64,000 nucleotides of DNA from Pseudobacteroides cellulosolvens ATCC 35603 = DSM 2933 (GCF_001262605.1 NZ_LGTC01000001.1:4164001-4228000); one strand, 5' to 3'; positions 1-9,719 are shown, counted from the first letter of the stretch. Notes: generated by a model not told the origin, from the sequence alone. Translations and numbers: made by a program.

Positions 1-248
1 CTTTATCAAATCCTTTGCATATGTATCAAACTTTATGTCCATAACAGCCTTTATAATTTCCTCTTCACTTTCATTTGTAGATCCAAATATTGTTTTAAGA
101 AACTCAAATACTGTCATTTTACCATTGGTCCAATCTCTATAAATCTCCCGGCCTTTATCACCCAGGAATTTTTTCATAATAATATAGTAGAAGTCTTCAT
201 CAGTCAGTGTACCGTCAAAATCAGATATAAAAAGAAAATTTTTCATAA
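1..248 (-). CDS. HAD-family phosphatase, MtnX-like (partial, C-terminus beyond window)
   Basis: Only the first 82 codons are present because the gene runs off the left edge. The N-terminus reads MKNFLFISDFDGTLTDEDFY, with the DFDGT motif I of HAD phosphatases; the first Asp is the expected nucleophile. The following stretch (IMKKFLGDKGREIYRDW) resembles the small cap region of MtnX-like phosphatases (2-hydroxy-3-keto-5-methylthiopentenyl-1-phosphate phosphatase). The HAD assignment is firm; the MtnX-type substrate is inference. It diverges from pheST across a 150-bp gap that contains the pheST promoter. Confidence 0.75.
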
Positions 249-398
249 CCTACGCTCCATTCCTTAATTACTTTTACTTATAAAAAACATTATTATATGT
301 TAACCATGAATTTAATTATTAATTCCATTCAATGAACAGAATTTGGCCGCTATAAATTATATCATATATGAATTATCCTATAAAAACATTTTTTTCCA

Positions 399-427
399 TT
401 GAACATTATTTAAGTTTGTGTTATAAT
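399..427 (+). promoter_or_regulatory. Sigma-A-type promoter of the pheST leader
   Basis: TTGAAC (399-404) and TATAAT (422-427) are separated by 17 bp and lie just upstream of the T-box leader. This predicts a transcription start near 434. Confidence 0.7.
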
Positions 428-433
428 ATTAAA

Positions 434-730
434 AATTGTCAAAAGCTGTGATAGAGTAAAGTAAACGGACAAAGTCGATTTAAGAGAAGAGATATCGGCG
501 GCTGAAAGTATCTCTATGAGACAAACCGTTGAAGTTCCCTCTGGAGCTGCATCTTTGAACAGAGGAATGACTAATGTTACTTTTAAGTTTTATTTTAGTT
601 GTTACTATATAGTAGGAGATGCCGGAGCAAACCCGTTAAAGTAATGAGTGTTTACCTTAAGATTTGGTGAAAACTTGGGTGGTACCGCGGAGAATACCTT
701 CGTCCCTTTTTGGGATGAGGTTTTTTTATG
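434..730 (+). promoter_or_regulatory. T-box leader (tRNA-Phe sensing) of pheST
   Basis: The leader contains the conserved T-box motif TGGGTGGTACCGCGG at 676-690, which forms the antiterminator bulge that pairs with the uncharged tRNA acceptor end. A competing terminator hairpin (about 698-720) followed by seven T residues (721-727) comes directly after it. A Stem I-like region lies at about 480-560. A TTC codon at 535-537, in the context GAAG-TTC-CCTCTGGAG, is the best candidate specifier and fits phenylalanine. Uncharged tRNA-Phe should favour read-through into pheS and pheT. The specifier is read by eye, without a folded model. Confidence 0.93.
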
Positions 731-782
731 TCTAAGAAGAAATAATACAGATTAACCATCTGTTAAAGGAGGAATATAAAAA

Positions 783-1802
783 ATGAGAGAACAGCTAAAT
801 AGCATTAAAGATCAAGCAGATAAGGAACTTTTAAGTGTTCAGTCTATTCAAGATCTTGAAGCCCTCAGGGTTAAATATTTAGGTAAAAAGGGTGAATTGA
901 CCGGGGTTTTAAGAGGAATGGGTGCACTCTCTGCCGAGGAACGCCCAGTAATAGGCCAACTTGCCAATGAAGTAAGAGCATTTATTGAAAGCAAAATTGA
1001 TGAAACAAACTCACAGCTCATTAAAAAAGATAGGGCTCAAAAGCTTCAGAATGAAGTTATTGACGTAACTATTCCGGGAAAACGCAAGAACCTTGGCAAA
1101 AAACATCCTCTAAGCCTTGTAACTGACGAAATCAAAGACATATTTATAGGAATGGGCTATGAAATTGCAGAAGGTCCTGAAGTGGAGTTGGATTATTACT
1201 CCTTTGAAGCTCTGAATATCCCTAAAGGCCACCCTGCAAGAGATACTCAGGATACCTTCTATATCAATGAGCAAATTGTTCTGAGGCCGCAAACTTCACC
1301 TGTACAAATAAGGGTAATGGAGAATAAAAAGCCTCCTATTAAGATATTGAGCCCCGGTAGAGTATATCGTTCAGATGCTGTTGACGCTACCCACTCCCCT
1401 ATCTTCCATCAGATAGAAGGACTTGTTGTAGACAAAGGCGTAACAATGAGTGACCTTATTGGTACATTGCAGGTTTTTGCAAAAAGCCTCTTCGGCGAGC
1501 AGACAAAAATTCGCTTAAGACCACACCACTTCCCATTTACAGAGCCTAGTGCAGAAGTCGATGTGTCCTGCTGGGCCTGCGGAGGAAGCGGTTGCAGAAT
1601 ATGTAAGAATGAAGGCTGGATTGAAGTTTTAGGTGCCGGAATGGTACACCCTAGAGTTTTGGAGAGATGCGGCATAGATCCTGATGTATACAGCGGATTT
1701 GCCTTCGGTATAGGGGTTGAAAGAACTGCAATGGGCAGATTTAACATAGATGATTTAAGGCTGTTTTATGAAAATGATATAAGATTTTTAAATCAGTTTT
1801 AG
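783..1802 (+). CDS. pheS: Phenylalanyl-tRNA synthetase alpha subunit
   Basis: At 339 residues this is the usual length for bacterial PheS. It carries an N-terminal coiled-coil tRNA-binding arm (about 1-90) and a class II catalytic core. Recognisable motifs are GPEVELDYYSFEALN (motif 1 region), RVYRSDAVDATHSPIFHQ (motif 2) and GFAFGIGVERTAMGRF (motif 3). The Cys-rich segment CWACGGSGCRIC near residue 260 is seen in many clostridial PheS proteins. The start follows AAAGGAGG at 766-773. It makes the catalytic half of the (alpha-beta)2 enzyme with PheT, which starts 35 bp downstream, and both are controlled by the T-box leader. Confidence 0.98.
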   Translation: MREQLNSIKDQADKELLSVQSIQDLEALRVKYLGKKGELTGVLRGMGALSAEERPVIGQLANEVRAFIESKIDETNSQLIKKDRAQKLQNEVIDVTIPGKRKNLGKKHPLSLVTDEIKDIFIGMGYEIAEGPEVELDYYSFEALNIPKGHPARDTQDTFYINEQIVLRPQTSPVQIRVMENKKPPIKILSPGRVYRSDAVDATHSPIFHQIEGLVVDKGVTMSDLIGTLQVFAKSLFGEQTKIRLRPHHFPFTEPSAEVDVSCWACGGSGCRICKNEGWIEVLGAGMVHPRVLERCGIDPDVYSGFAFGIGVERTAMGRFNIDDLRLFYENDIRFLNQF

Positions 1803-1837
1803 TAATTATATATTAATGGAAGAAGGGAGATACAAAA

Positions 1838-4228
1838 ATGAAAGCACCGCTTAGTTGGTTAAAAGATTATGTTGATATAAATGTAACCCCGAAAGATTAT
1901 GCAAATGCACTTACACTTTCCGGTTCGAAGGTTGAAGGCATCGAAGTTGCAGGCGAGGATATTACAAAGGTTGTAGTAGGTAAGATCCTATCTATAGAAA
2001 AACATCCAGATGCCGATAAACTTCAGGTTACCAAGGTTGATGTGGGAAATGAAGTTATACAGGTTGTCACAGGTGCCCAGAATATAAGCCTGGGAGACTA
2101 CATTCCTGTAGCTCTTGTAGGAGCAACTCTTCCTGGAGATAAAAAAATATCAAAAGGAAAATTAAGAGGAATTGAATCTTGCGGGATGATGTGTTCAATA
2201 GGCGAACTTAACGTGACAAAGGAAGAATTCCCTGAAGCTGCAGAAAACGGAATTTTCATACTTCAAAAGGACCTTCCCCTGGGTAAAGATATAAAAGAAG
2301 TATTGGGCATTAATGAAACAACCGTCGAGTTTGAAATAACTTCAAACAGGCCTGACTGCTTCAGTATTGTTGGGTTGGCAAGAGAATCCGCAGTAACCCT
2401 TGGAAGCAAATTTAAAAAGCCTGAAATCACAGTAAAAGAAGAAGGCGATGACGCTCACAAATATGCATCTGTTGAAATAAAAGACCCTGACCTATGTCCA
2501 AGATACGCAGCTAGGGTTGTGAAGGACGTAAAGATAGGACCCTCCCCCAAATGGCTTAGAGACAGGTTAAAAGCAGCAGGAGTCAGATCAATCAACAATA
2601 TTGTTGATATCACAAACTATGTTATGCTGGAACTTGGCCAGCCAATGCATGCCTTTGATCTTGAAAAGCTGCAGGACAAAAAGATCATAGTAAGAAGAGC
2701 AGTTGACGGTGAAATGATGCATACCCTGGATGATCAGGAAAGAAGCCTGGATTCGTCAATGCTGGTTATAGCAGATGGCAAAAGGCCTGTTGCTGTCGCC
2801 GGTGTAATGGGTGGTGCAAATTCAGAAGTCGATGAAAGCACCAAAACCATCCTTTTTGAATCTGCAAATTTCCATGGAATCTCAGTAAGGCTTACAGGTA
2901 AAAAGCTTGGCCTTCGTACTGAAGCATCATCCCGCTTTGAAAAAGGCCTTGATGTTGAAAATGTAATAACAGCTCTTGACAGAGCAGTTCAGTTGGTTGA
3001 GATGTTAGGCACTGGAACTGTCTGCAAAGGCATAATTGATTGTTATGTGAAAAAGCCTGAGGTTAGAAAGCTTCCCTTAAATCCTCAAAAAATAAATAAG
3101 TTTTTAGGAACCTCAATAGATACTCCTTATATGATTAATCTTTTCAAAAGCCTGGAGTTTGGTGTTGATGAAAGCACTATGACTCTTACAGTTCCCAGCT
3201 TTAGACCAGATGTTGAAAGTGAAGCTGATGTGTATGAGGAAGTTGCAAGATTCTATGATTATAACAACATAACCCCTACCCTGCTTTCGGGTAAAGAAGC
3301 TACCCAGGGTAAAAAGACCTTCAAGCAGAAAGTTGAAGATGTAATAAAAAACACAATGATTGCATGCGGGCTTTCTGAGGTTTATACTTACTCCTTCACA
3401 AGCCCCAAGGTATGGGACAGAATCAATCTTCCATCGGACAGCGAGTTGAGAAAAGCTGTTGTCATCACAAATCCCCTTGGTGAAGATTACAGCGTAATGC
3501 GTACGACAACTATCCCTGAAATGCTTGATGTTATTAGCACAAACTACAACAGAAGAATTGAAGAGGTAAGGCTTTTTGAAGTTTCTACAGTATATCTTCC
3601 TCAAAGTTTGCCGATTACCGAGCTTCCTGTTGAAAAGCCTGTTTTGACATTAGGCATGTACGGAAATGCAGATTTTTATGATTTAAAGGGTATTGTTGAA
3701 GAACTTCTTTCTTCCCTTGGTATTAAAAAATTCGAGTTTGCACCACATAAGGATTTTGCAGCATATCATCCCGGAAGAACTGCAGAGCTTTTGATAAACG
3801 GTAAATCTGCAGGCTTAATTGGAGAAATACACCCTGAAGTTGCTGAGAACTTCGAGGTACCTGAAAAGACTTATATAGGTATTATTGACATAGAGCCCCT
3901 TGTTAAAAACGCCTCATTTAAAGCAAGCCATAAGCCTCTGCCCAAGTTCCCCGCTGTTACAAGGGACATTGCAATGCTGGTAAAGGATGAAATACTGGTT
4001 AAACAGATTGAGGATATAATAAAACAGAGATCAGGTAAAATCCTTGAAAAATTTAAATTATTCGATGTATATAAGGGAAAACAGGTTCCTGAAGGAATGA
4101 AAAGCGTTGCCTACTCAATTAGTTTCAGGGCTGACGACAGAACTCTTACCGACGAGGAAGTAGCCAAGACAATGGTTAAAATATTGGATGGCCTAAAGAA
4201 TATTCTAGGTGCACAGCTTAGAGAATAA
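1838..4228 (+). CDS. pheT: Phenylalanyl-tRNA synthetase beta subunit
   Basis: This is a full-length 796-residue PheT. Domains in order: EMAP-type tRNA-binding fold (about 40-150, with HPDADKLQVTKVDVG), B3/B4 editing domain (about 210-385, with RPDCFS just before it and QPMHAFDLEKL), B5 helix-turn-helix domain (about 400-475), catalytic-like core, and the ferredoxin-like anticodon-binding (FDX-ACB) domain at the C-terminus (KPLPKFPAVTRDIAMLV onward). It hydrolyses mischarged Tyr-tRNA-Phe and binds tRNA. It is cotranscribed with pheS and has a strong AGAAGGGAG site before the ATG. Confidence 0.98.
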   Translation: MKAPLSWLKDYVDINVTPKDYANALTLSGSKVEGIEVAGEDITKVVVGKILSIEKHPDADKLQVTKVDVGNEVIQVVTGAQNISLGDYIPVALVGATLPGDKKISKGKLRGIESCGMMCSIGELNVTKEEFPEAAENGIFILQKDLPLGKDIKEVLGINETTVEFEITSNRPDCFSIVGLARESAVTLGSKFKKPEITVKEEGDDAHKYASVEIKDPDLCPRYAARVVKDVKIGPSPKWLRDRLKAAGVRSINNIVDITNYVMLELGQPMHAFDLEKLQDKKIIVRRAVDGEMMHTLDDQERSLDSSMLVIADGKRPVAVAGVMGGANSEVDESTKTILFESANFHGISVRLTGKKLGLRTEASSRFEKGLDVENVITALDRAVQLVEMLGTGTVCKGIIDCYVKKPEVRKLPLNPQKINKFLGTSIDTPYMINLFKSLEFGVDESTMTLTVPSFRPDVESEADVYEEVARFYDYNNITPTLLSGKEATQGKKTFKQKVEDVIKNTMIACGLSEVYTYSFTSPKVWDRINLPSDSELRKAVVITNPLGEDYSVMRTTTIPEMLDVISTNYNRRIEEVRLFEVSTVYLPQSLPITELPVEKPVLTLGMYGNADFYDLKGIVEELLSSLGIKKFEFAPHKDFAAYHPGRTAELLINGKSAGLIGEIHPEVAENFEVPEKTYIGIIDIEPLVKNASFKASHKPLPKFPAVTRDIAMLVKDEILVKQIEDIIKQRSGKILEKFKLFDVYKGKQVPEGMKSVAYSISFRADDRTLTDEEVAKTMVKILDGLKNILGAQLRE

Positions 4229-4266
4229 TTAAAACAAAATATACAAATATTATGGTTGTTGTCGTG

Positions 4267-4299
4267 AGAAATTATGGTGTATTCTACACCATAATTTCT
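4267..4299 (+). terminator. Inverted repeat after pheT, probable terminator
   Basis: A perfect 15-bp inverted repeat (4267-4281 against 4285-4299) with a 3-nt loop lies 38 bp after the pheT stop. It has no long U tract, so it may act as a weak terminator or an mRNA 3'-end stabiliser. Confidence 0.6.
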
Positions 4300-4339
4300 T
4301 AAGACATCGAAAATTTAATACACCCTATTTCAATATACG

Positions 4340-4369
4340 TTGGACTTTGTCCAATGATTTTGTTATAAT
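4340..4369 (+). promoter_or_regulatory. Extended -10 promoter of pgi
   Basis: TTGGAC (4340-4345) and TATAAT (4364-4369) have an 18-bp spacer, with TGT directly before the -10 box (extended -10). It is the only obvious promoter between the pheT hairpin and pgi. Confidence 0.6.
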
Positions 4370-4468
4370 GCTATATAAATTGTGCTAAACTATGGCAAAC
4401 CAGTATTTATACATACAAAAATTTATTAAAACTGAAACTTTAGATAAAATCAATAGGAGGTTTAAAAA

Positions 4469-5818
4469 ATGCAAAAGATTCAATTCGATTATTCAAAAGC
4501 ACTTGGCTTTATTAATGAAAGTGAGGTTAAAAACCTTATACCTTTTGTACAATCTGCACACGATATGCTTCACAATAAAACAGGTGCAGGAAATGACTTT
4601 TTAGGATGGGTTGATCTTCCATTAAACTACGATAAGGAAGAGTTCTCAAGAATAAAAGCTGCAGCAGAAAAAATCAAGTCCGACTCCGATGCCCTCATAG
4701 TAATAGGTATAGGCGGTTCATACCTTGGTGCAAAAGCTGCAATAGATGTTTTGTCACATACGTTCTATAACAATTTGCCCAAATCTAAAAGAAAGACTCC
4801 TGAAATATATTTTGTAGGAAACAATATCAGCTCAACATACATATCAGACCTTCTTGAGCTAATAGACGGCAAGGAAATTTCAGTTAATGTTATCTCCAAA
4901 TCCGGTACAACTACAGAGCCTGCCTTAGCTTTCAGAATCTTCAAGGAATACATGGAAAAGAAATATGGCAAGGATGAAGCTAGAAAAAGAATTTATGCAA
5001 CTACCGACAAGGCCAAGGGAGCATTAAAGAAGCTAGCTACTGAAGAAAAATATGAAACCTTTGTTGTTCCCGACGATGTTGGTGGAAGATTCTCTGTTCT
5101 CACAGCTGTTGGACTTTTACCGATCGCTGCTGCAGGTATCAACATTGATGAAATTATGGCCGGTGCTGCTGCTGCCTATGATTTATATAAAAACACAAAT
5201 GTTATGGAAAATGATTGTTATAAATACGCTGCAGTAAGAAATGCTCTTTATAATAAGAACAAAACCATTGAAATATTAGTAAATTATGAACCATCACTCC
5301 ATTTCATGACTGAATGGTGGAAGCAGCTTTACGGAGAAAGTGAAGGTAAGGACCAGAAGGGTATCTTCCCTGCTGGGGTTGATTTCTCTACTGACCTCCA
5401 TTCAATGGGTCAATATATACAAGATGGCTTGAGAAATATTTTTGAAACAGTTATAAACGTTGAAAAGCCAAAAAAAGGCCTTGTAGTTAAGGAAGATCCC
5501 CTTAACGTTGACGGTCTCAATTTCCTTACAGGCAAGGAAGTAGATTTTGTAAATAAAAAAGCAATGGAAGGAACACTTTTAGCTCATACTGACGGCGGAG
5601 TGCCAAACCTCATCCTTACAGTTCCAGAACTAAATGAGTTCTGCTTTGGAAGCCTTGTTTACTTCTTTGAAAAGGCCTGCGGTATAAGCGGTTACCTCTT
5701 GGGAGTAAACCCATTCAACCAGCCTGGAGTTGAAGAATATAAAAAGAACATGTTTGCACTTTTAGGCAAACCGGGATACGAAGAAGAAAAGAAGAAGCTT
5801 GAAGCACGTCTCAAATAA
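4469..5818 (+). CDS. pgi: Glucose-6-phosphate isomerase
   Basis: A 449-residue Pgi of the shorter bacterial type. It interconverts glucose-6-phosphate and fructose-6-phosphate in glycolysis. Visible motifs: the phosphate-binding loop IGIGGSYLGAKAA (about residue 75), SKSGTTTEP (about 145) and the C-terminal lysine-containing region GISGYLLGVNPFNQPGVE. The ATG at 4469 follows AGGAGG at 4456-4461; a longer upstream reading frame is not needed. It is monocistronic, between the pheT hairpin and its own terminator. Confidence 0.97.
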   Translation: MQKIQFDYSKALGFINESEVKNLIPFVQSAHDMLHNKTGAGNDFLGWVDLPLNYDKEEFSRIKAAAEKIKSDSDALIVIGIGGSYLGAKAAIDVLSHTFYNNLPKSKRKTPEIYFVGNNISSTYISDLLELIDGKEISVNVISKSGTTTEPALAFRIFKEYMEKKYGKDEARKRIYATTDKAKGALKKLATEEKYETFVVPDDVGGRFSVLTAVGLLPIAAAGINIDEIMAGAAAAYDLYKNTNVMENDCYKYAAVRNALYNKNKTIEILVNYEPSLHFMTEWWKQLYGESEGKDQKGIFPAGVDFSTDLHSMGQYIQDGLRNIFETVINVEKPKKGLVVKEDPLNVDGLNFLTGKEVDFVNKKAMEGTLLAHTDGGVPNLILTVPELNEFCFGSLVYFFEKACGISGYLLGVNPFNQPGVEEYKKNMFALLGKPGYEEEKKKLEARLK

Positions 5819-5834
5819 GAATAAAAGAAAAATT

Positions 5835-5871
5835 AAAGCCGGGGAAGAATGATTTATTCGCCCTCGGCTTT
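5835..5871 (+). terminator. Terminator after pgi
   Basis: AAAGCCG-GGG pairs with CCCTCGGCTTT across a loop of about 16 nt, 16 bp after the pgi stop. Only a short T-rich tail follows. Confidence 0.65.
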
Positions 5872-5971
5872 CTGCTTATTATTCAGAATTCAGTAAAATT
5901 TTATTCATTCCTTAATTAATCATGATCAAAAAAATAATTTCCGCTATAAATTTCGCTCATGTGTTGACTTA

Positions 5972-6787
5972 TTAAGTCACATAAAAAACAGTTATCTCCG
6001 GTCTGGATAAAAACCTTAGTGGGAACAAGACATTACCAAGCCCGTTGCTTATATAAATATCAACTCCATTTAACCTATGATGCCCCCTCTTAATCCCCAT
6101 TTTACAGAGTTTTTCCTTTCTGAGCACCTTGAATTCCAAATCAAAGGGCATCCATATCTGCCCTCCATGGAAGTGACCGCAAAAAAGGTAATCAATTTTT
6201 CCTTTGGGTATCTCCAGTACTACATCAGGGTTATGAGTGATTGCAATATTAAGTTTAGCATCTTTTACACAATTTTTTACAGCCTTATCAATGTCGTGCT
6301 CTCCCCTTCTATAGTCTGTAATTCCTATTATGTTATACTTTACTCCACCCTTTATAAAAACCTCGCAGTCATCATGCAAAACAGTGACTCCTTGCTTCTC
6401 TACTTCCGTTAAAAACCTGTTAAACCCACCTTTTTTATCACTCAAAAAGGCTTCATAATCGTGATTTCCAAAGCACATATATACTTTGCTGTTACCCGTA
6501 ATTTCATTTAAAAATCGTATGAATTGGGGAATATCCGATTCTCTCGTAATATAATCTCCAGACATTAGTATAAGATCAGGCGATTCTTTATCAATTATAT
6601 TTTTTATCTTGTACGGCTTCACCCTCAGCAAATTTATGTGGATATCAGTGAGATGAATAATTTTAAGGCCTTTATTGCTTTTTGTAAACCTAATCCTTTT
6701 TAATTGCAAATTTCCAGCTTCAAACCACATATATGTAAGTGCTAAAACTCCCAAAATTAAAAGTGCTGTAAGTATGTAATACATCAT
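5972..6787 (-). CDS. Membrane-anchored metallophosphoesterase (YkuE/YaeI-like)
   Basis: This 271-residue protein begins with one hydrophobic segment (about 2-22), probably an uncleaved anchor. A calcineurin-like phosphoesterase fold follows with all metal-binding blocks: HLTDIHI, LILMSGDYI, CFGNHDYEAF, AITHNPDV and FCGHFHGGQIWMP. It matches the YkuE/YaeI group of predicted phosphodiesterases, whose substrates include lipid-linked compounds. Two adjacent ATG codons follow GGAGG; the second (6784) has the better spacing. It is convergent with pgi. Family is certain; substrate is unknown. Confidence 0.9.
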   Translation of the reverse strand: MMYYILTALLILGVLALTYMWFEAGNLQLKRIRFTKSNKGLKIIHLTDIHINLLRVKPYKIKNIIDKESPDLILMSGDYITRESDIPQFIRFLNEITGNSKVYMCFGNHDYEAFLSDKKGGFNRFLTEVEKQGVTVLHDDCEVFIKGGVKYNIIGITDYRRGEHDIDKAVKNCVKDAKLNIAITHNPDVVLEIPKGKIDYLFCGHFHGGQIWMPFDLEFKVLRKEKLCKMGIKRGHHRLNGVDIYISNGLGNVLFPLRFLSRPEITVFYVT

Positions 6788-6983
6788 ATCCTCCGTCTAA
6801 AAAGTCATGCTCTTAATATTATATTTAATGGATGTCCATAATTCAATTACTTATTTTATCGGAGAAGAAATTAAAGTTTACTAAATCTTCACTCTATATT
6901 ATTGAGGTTCATATATTAAACTGATAATGCTATTAATAATACATTATGTATTCTTAATCAAATAAATTTATGAGGTGATAGCA

Positions 6984-8408
6984 ATGGATTTCGATAACCC
7001 AATTATAACACAGCACAGCCTTAACTCCCAAACTGCACGTAATTTATCCCATTCAACCAAATCCATTCCCATGATGGAAGGAATAACCCCTCGCTGGCTT
7101 CTAAAGTTCCTGCCGTGGGTTCCTGTAGAAGCTGGAGTTTACAAAGTTAACAAGATAAAAAAACATGATATATACCCTGAAATGATAAGTTTTGATAATA
7201 GTAACATTCAAGTTGGCCCGAAACAAATGGCCCAAATCCCATTTTTCCAAAATATTGATATGGATAAAATGAATACATTATCCTCACTTTTCCACAAAAA
7301 AGAATTTGATGCAGGCAATTTTATATGTGAAGGTGCACCTGAATCAAATGAATTCCTAATTGTGGCAAATGGAAAAATTGAAATTACAACCAAGGGTTTA
7401 AGCGGCGAAAAGCTTAATATCGACATACTTTCATCAGGTGACTACACCAACGTGGATGCATTTGTAAACAATTCCATGAGGCCAATCTATATTAAAGCAC
7501 TTACACCTTGCACAGTATTTTCCCTTAACAAACGGGCACTTACAGGCCATTTGGATAATTCCCCTCAACTGGCTGAATCCATTAATAATGCAGTAACATA
7601 CTGGCTTTCAAAAAAGAAAGCTGTTAACGAAAACCAAGAGAAGCTAATAAGCATTAAGTCCGGTAAAATGGGTGAATATGAGCTGCCTCATACATATCCC
7701 GATTATGAAGAAAGCCCAAGAGAATATATTCTGAGCCTAATTCAGACAATTTTAAAAACCAACTCTAACGTTACCGATATTTTCAACAGCCCAATAAATC
7801 AATTAGATGAACAGGTCAGATTGACAATAGAAGCGATGAGGGAAAGACAGGAGTGGGAAATCCTTAATAACAAAGACTTTGGCCTTCTAAACAATGTCTG
7901 CCCATCCATGAAGGTTCATCCTAAAGATTCAAGCCCTACACCGGATGATATGGATGAATTGCTTTCTAGGGTTTGGAAAAAACCTGCTTTCTTCCTGGCA
8001 CACCCAAAAGCTATCGCAGCCTTTGGAAGAGAATGTACTAGAAGAGGAGTGCCGCCGCCTACCGTTAACATTTACGGTTCTCCTTTTGTCACATGGAGAG
8101 GTGTGCCCATAGTTCCCTGCGACAAGCTTATGGTTAATGGAAAGTGCTGTCACAATTCCTATCATGGCAGTACAAATATCCTTTTGTTGCGGGCAGGCGA
8201 AAAAGAACAGGGTGTCATCGGACTACATCAACCTGGAATTCCAAACGAAACAGGTATACCCAGCCTTTCAATGAAATTTGCAGGAATTGACCAGAAAGGT
8301 TTATCATCATATATTCTAAGCCTTTATTTCTCTGCTGCAGTATTGAGCAGCGATGCCATCGGCATGTTGGAAAATGTAGAGGTGGGTAAATATTATGATT
8401 GCGAATAA
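6984..8408 (+). CDS. Family 2B-type encapsulin shell protein with inserted cyclic-nucleotide-binding domain
   Basis: The N-terminus carries the family 2 (SrpI-like) encapsulin signature GITPRWLLKFLPWVPVEAG followed by VYKVNK. Residues about 80-220 form a cyclic-nucleotide-binding (CNB/CAP-like) domain: IPFFQNIDMDKMNTLSSLF, FLIVANGKIEI, LSSGDYTNVDAF. The rest is the HK97-type capsid fold (for example GIPSLSMKFAGID near the C-terminus). An encapsulin with a CNB insertion is what is called family 2B. The chosen ATG at 6984 has GAGGTG 6 bp upstream; a GTG three codons earlier is less likely. The downstream cysteine desulfurase overlaps the 3' end by 14 nt, so it is the expected cargo. The shell would self-assemble in the cytoplasm. 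Whether the CNB domain binds a ligand is unknown. Confidence 0.92.
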   Translation: MDFDNPIITQHSLNSQTARNLSHSTKSIPMMEGITPRWLLKFLPWVPVEAGVYKVNKIKKHDIYPEMISFDNSNIQVGPKQMAQIPFFQNIDMDKMNTLSSLFHKKEFDAGNFICEGAPESNEFLIVANGKIEITTKGLSGEKLNIDILSSGDYTNVDAFVNNSMRPIYIKALTPCTVFSLNKRALTGHLDNSPQLAESINNAVTYWLSKKKAVNENQEKLISIKSGKMGEYELPHTYPDYEESPREYILSLIQTILKTNSNVTDIFNSPINQLDEQVRLTIEAMRERQEWEILNNKDFGLLNNVCPSMKVHPKDSSPTPDDMDELLSRVWKKPAFFLAHPKAIAAFGRECTRRGVPPPTVNIYGSPFVTWRGVPIVPCDKLMVNGKCCHNSYHGSTNILLLRAGEKEQGVIGLHQPGIPNETGIPSLSMKFAGIDQKGLSSYILSLYFSAAVLSSDAIGMLENVEVGKYYDCE

Positions 8409-9719
8409 TTATTACCACAATTCCATTAACGAAGCTGATTACTATTTTGTAAAGCAGCAATGTGAAAACACATTTAAACAAAATAAATTTTCCGAGGGAG
8501 ATCAAAATATTAAGATTCGCAATATTCGTAAAGATTTTCCCATACTCGAAAGAAAAATAAACGGCTATAACCTTGTTTGGCTGGATAATGCTGCTACCAC
8601 ACAGAAACCTTTATGTGTCACGGAATCATTAAATCGGTATTATAAAGAGTATAACTCAAATGTACACCGAGGGGCACATACATTGGCAAAAGAGGCCACA
8701 GAAGAATATGAATCTGCACGGAAAAAAGTTCAGAAATTTATTGGATCTTCTTCACCTGAAGAAATAATTTTTCTTAGGGTGCAACTGAAGCTATAAACCT
8801 TGTAGCAAACACCTACGGCAATATGATAATCAATGGCCAAGACGAAATTTTAGTGTCACAGATGGAGCATCACTCAAATATTGTTCCATGGCAGATGCTG
8901 TGCCATAAAAAGGGTTCAAGAATTGTGCCTATTCCAATCAATGATAAAGGTGAGATAATTCTTGAAGAGTATGAAAAGCTATTTTCACCACGTACCAAAA
9001 TGGTAGCTATAACCCAGGTTTCCAATGTTTTGGGTACTATAAATCCCATAAGAGAGATTGTGGCTATTGCACACAGTCACGGTGTATGTGTCCTTGTGGA
9101 TGGAGCACAAGCTGCACCACATTTATCTACTGATGTCCGTGAGCTGGATGCAGACTTCTATACATTATCCGGTCACAAGATGTACGGCCCAACAGGCATC
9201 GGTGTCCTGTACGGTAAAAAGGCTCTTCTTGATAGCATGCCTCCCTGGCAAGGCGGCGGCGGTATGATAAAGGATGTTGATTTTGATAAAACCGTGTATA
9301 TGGACTTACCATACAAATTTGAAGCAGGTACAGGAAATATTGCTGATGCAGTAGCACTAGGCACTGCTGTTGACTATATTGAAGAAATAGGGATGAACAA
9401 TATAGAATGTCATGAGCAGGAACTTACAAAATACGCTATGGAAGCCCTTTCAGCTATTAAAGGTTCATATACCATTGGTAATGCTTACAACAAAACCAGC
9501 GTACTATCGTTCATTTTAGATGGTGTATCACCTCAAAAAATGGCGGAGCTTTTAGATAGCGAAGGAATTGCCGTAAGAGCAGGTCACCACTGTGCTCAGC
9601 CTGTACTGAAGCATTTTGGTTTAAGCAGCACTTTAAGGGCTTCAATTGGACTATATAACACTTATGAAGACATTGATGCTTTGGTTAAGGGAATTATAAA
9701 ACATAGATATAAATCATAA
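8395..9719 (+). pseudogene. SufS-like cysteine desulfurase, probable encapsulin cargo, frameshifted
   Basis: The product is a class V aminotransferase-fold, PLP-dependent cysteine desulfurase. The first frame (8395-8796) holds a 40-residue non-homologous N-terminal extension and then IRNIRKDFPILE and LDNAATTQKP, the SufS N-terminus. The second frame resumes at GATEAINLVANTYGN and carries the PLP lysine (TLSGHKMYGPTG) and the active-site Cys loop (RAGHHCAQP). Adding one G to the AGGG run at 8776-8779 restores a single continuous protein of about 440 residues. All catalytic motifs are intact, so this is either a recent mutation, a sequencing error or a slippage site. The start overlaps the encapsulin stop. 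The extension could be the cargo-loading segment (inference from other family 2 systems). It would release sulfur from cysteine. Confidence 0.88.

Noticed and set aside
4392..4604. 70-codon frame before pgi
   Set aside because: It overlaps the pgi start in another frame and has no ribosome-binding site of its own.
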